Below the pieces are notes generated by a model that was not told the DNA's origin, made no database searches, and worked only from the letters and a program-made list of their open reading frames with translations. DNA of 64,000 nt from JAPPHA01 sp965221575 (lineage in GTDB: Bacteria > Pseudomonadota > Alphaproteobacteria > Rhodobacterales > Rhodobacteraceae), in NCBI GenBank assembly GCA_965221575.1, contig CBDCSM010000011.1:682001-746000 (forward strand), given 5' to 3'. Positions 63,647 to 64,000 of this stretch are shown piece after piece (the first letter of the stretch is position 1; each line of letters begins with the position of its first letter). Both the position numbers and the translations under genes were made by a program.

Positions 63647-64000
63647 TGAACCCATCTCGATTAGCCATCGTCGATCAGCAAGGCGCCCCCCTGACCCAAA
63701 GAGCCCGTTTCGGTCGAGCCCGCAGGATTTGGGCCGCAGGACTTGACGAATGTCGCCGTGTCCCGGCCATGTTTGACGGCGGGGATTGGCATAACCACCA
63801 ACTCGGCGACGCTCCGCTTCACCGTTCGGCAAGCGGTTTCATCGACCATCGGTTATCGCACCAGTTGAGCACGGTGTAAAACAAATCCCTATCGAAAGGT
63901 CAAACCAATTGGACAGACCAAATCATGATATCGCCGGTGTGGCGTTTTCGATGGGGTGGATGCCCCATCCTGCAGCGTCACGCGCGCCCGGAAGAAACGA
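63647..64000. promoter_or_regulatory. Upstream region of the creatininase-led unit
   Basis: No gene recognised; a 62-codon minus frame ending GSLGQGGALLIDDG has no known match. The region includes TTGGACAGACCAA (63909-63921), a small inverted repeat, next to CCAATTGG, and GGTCAAACCAA (63898-63908), an 11-mer that also occurs inverted at 55640-55650. These are candidate operator elements for the RutR-like or another regulator. Confidence 0.3.

Noticed and set aside
63647..64000. TPP riboswitch upstream of the NMT1/creatininase-type unit
   Set aside because: I looked for the conserved CTGAGA and ACCTGA-like thi-box blocks here and did not see them in the right order.
1..64000. CRISPR arrays, rRNA or tRNA genes
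   Set aside because: No regularly spaced short repeats, no conserved rRNA segments and no tRNA cloverleaf with GGTTCGAATCC-type T-arm were noticed; a dedicated scan (tRNAscan, Infernal) would settle this.

Overview
The window looks like a piece of a proteobacterial chromosome, most likely alphaproteobacterial. Supporting points are an intact AapJQMP-type general amino acid ABC transporter, abundant ABC importers for organic nitrogen compounds, RutR-like and LysR regulators, RidA proteins and SixA/ferredoxin genes. Coding sequence is G+C-rich, but several stretches carry decayed insertion sequences and gene fragments. I saw no rRNA, tRNA or CRISPR array. Assignments rest on reading motifs by eye; no database search was run.

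Layout. 1-1.7 kb: end of a fatty acid hydroxylase, a 4Fe-4S protein and a SixA-like phosphatase. 3.2-7.8 kb: AapP, AapM, AapQ and AapJ on the minus strand, with a terminator-like hairpin after aapJ. 8.2-14.1 kb: a DUF3604/PHP-like protein, a Tet-type MFS exporter and, divergent from it, a SAM methyltransferase fused to an HNH nuclease. This area is bordered by an integrase remnant and a 58-bp repeat. 14.7-16.9 kb: a divergent LysR/threonine aldolase pair. 17-22.6 kb: a five-gene dipeptide-type importer. 22.9-24.3 kb: a PIN toxin with a broken antitoxin gene and a truncated second copy of the MFS gene. 24.4-25.8 kb: a class III aminotransferase. 26.2-31.2 kb: three decayed transposases, an Asp/Glu racemase and one intact IS630-family element.

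31.4-44 kb is a large catabolic locus, all on the minus strand. From its 5' end it holds RidA, an M20 deacylase, the E1 alpha and beta subunits of a 2-oxo acid dehydrogenase, a free-standing lipoyl domain with no E2 or E3, a complete polyamine/iron-type ABC importer and an SDR. A second coupled unit follows: a diaminopropionate ammonia-lyase-like enzyme, an amidohydrolase and another SDR. A plausible reading is import and deacylation of an amino compound, release of ammonia through 2-aminoacrylate chemistry (handled by RidA), and oxidation of the 2-oxo acid by the E1 system. A decayed YheO-like regulator sits directly upstream and overlaps the ridA start.

45-47.3 kb holds a creatininase-family amidohydrolase and a cytochrome P450. 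48-55.5 kb is a CUT1-type sugar ABC importer whose gene run also contains a Nif3-like protein and a leaderless NMT1/THI5-like protein. 55.6-63.7 kb is a partly decayed N-compound utilisation region. It has an intact quinone reductase, RidA, RutR-like TetR regulator, FAD oxidase, CodA-like amidohydrolase and creatininase, mixed with remnants of a pyruvate dehydrogenase E1, a TRAP/quinone-reductase chimera, an NMT1-type binding protein and an ABC ATPase. The high pseudogene load suggests ongoing gene loss or recent relaxation of selection.
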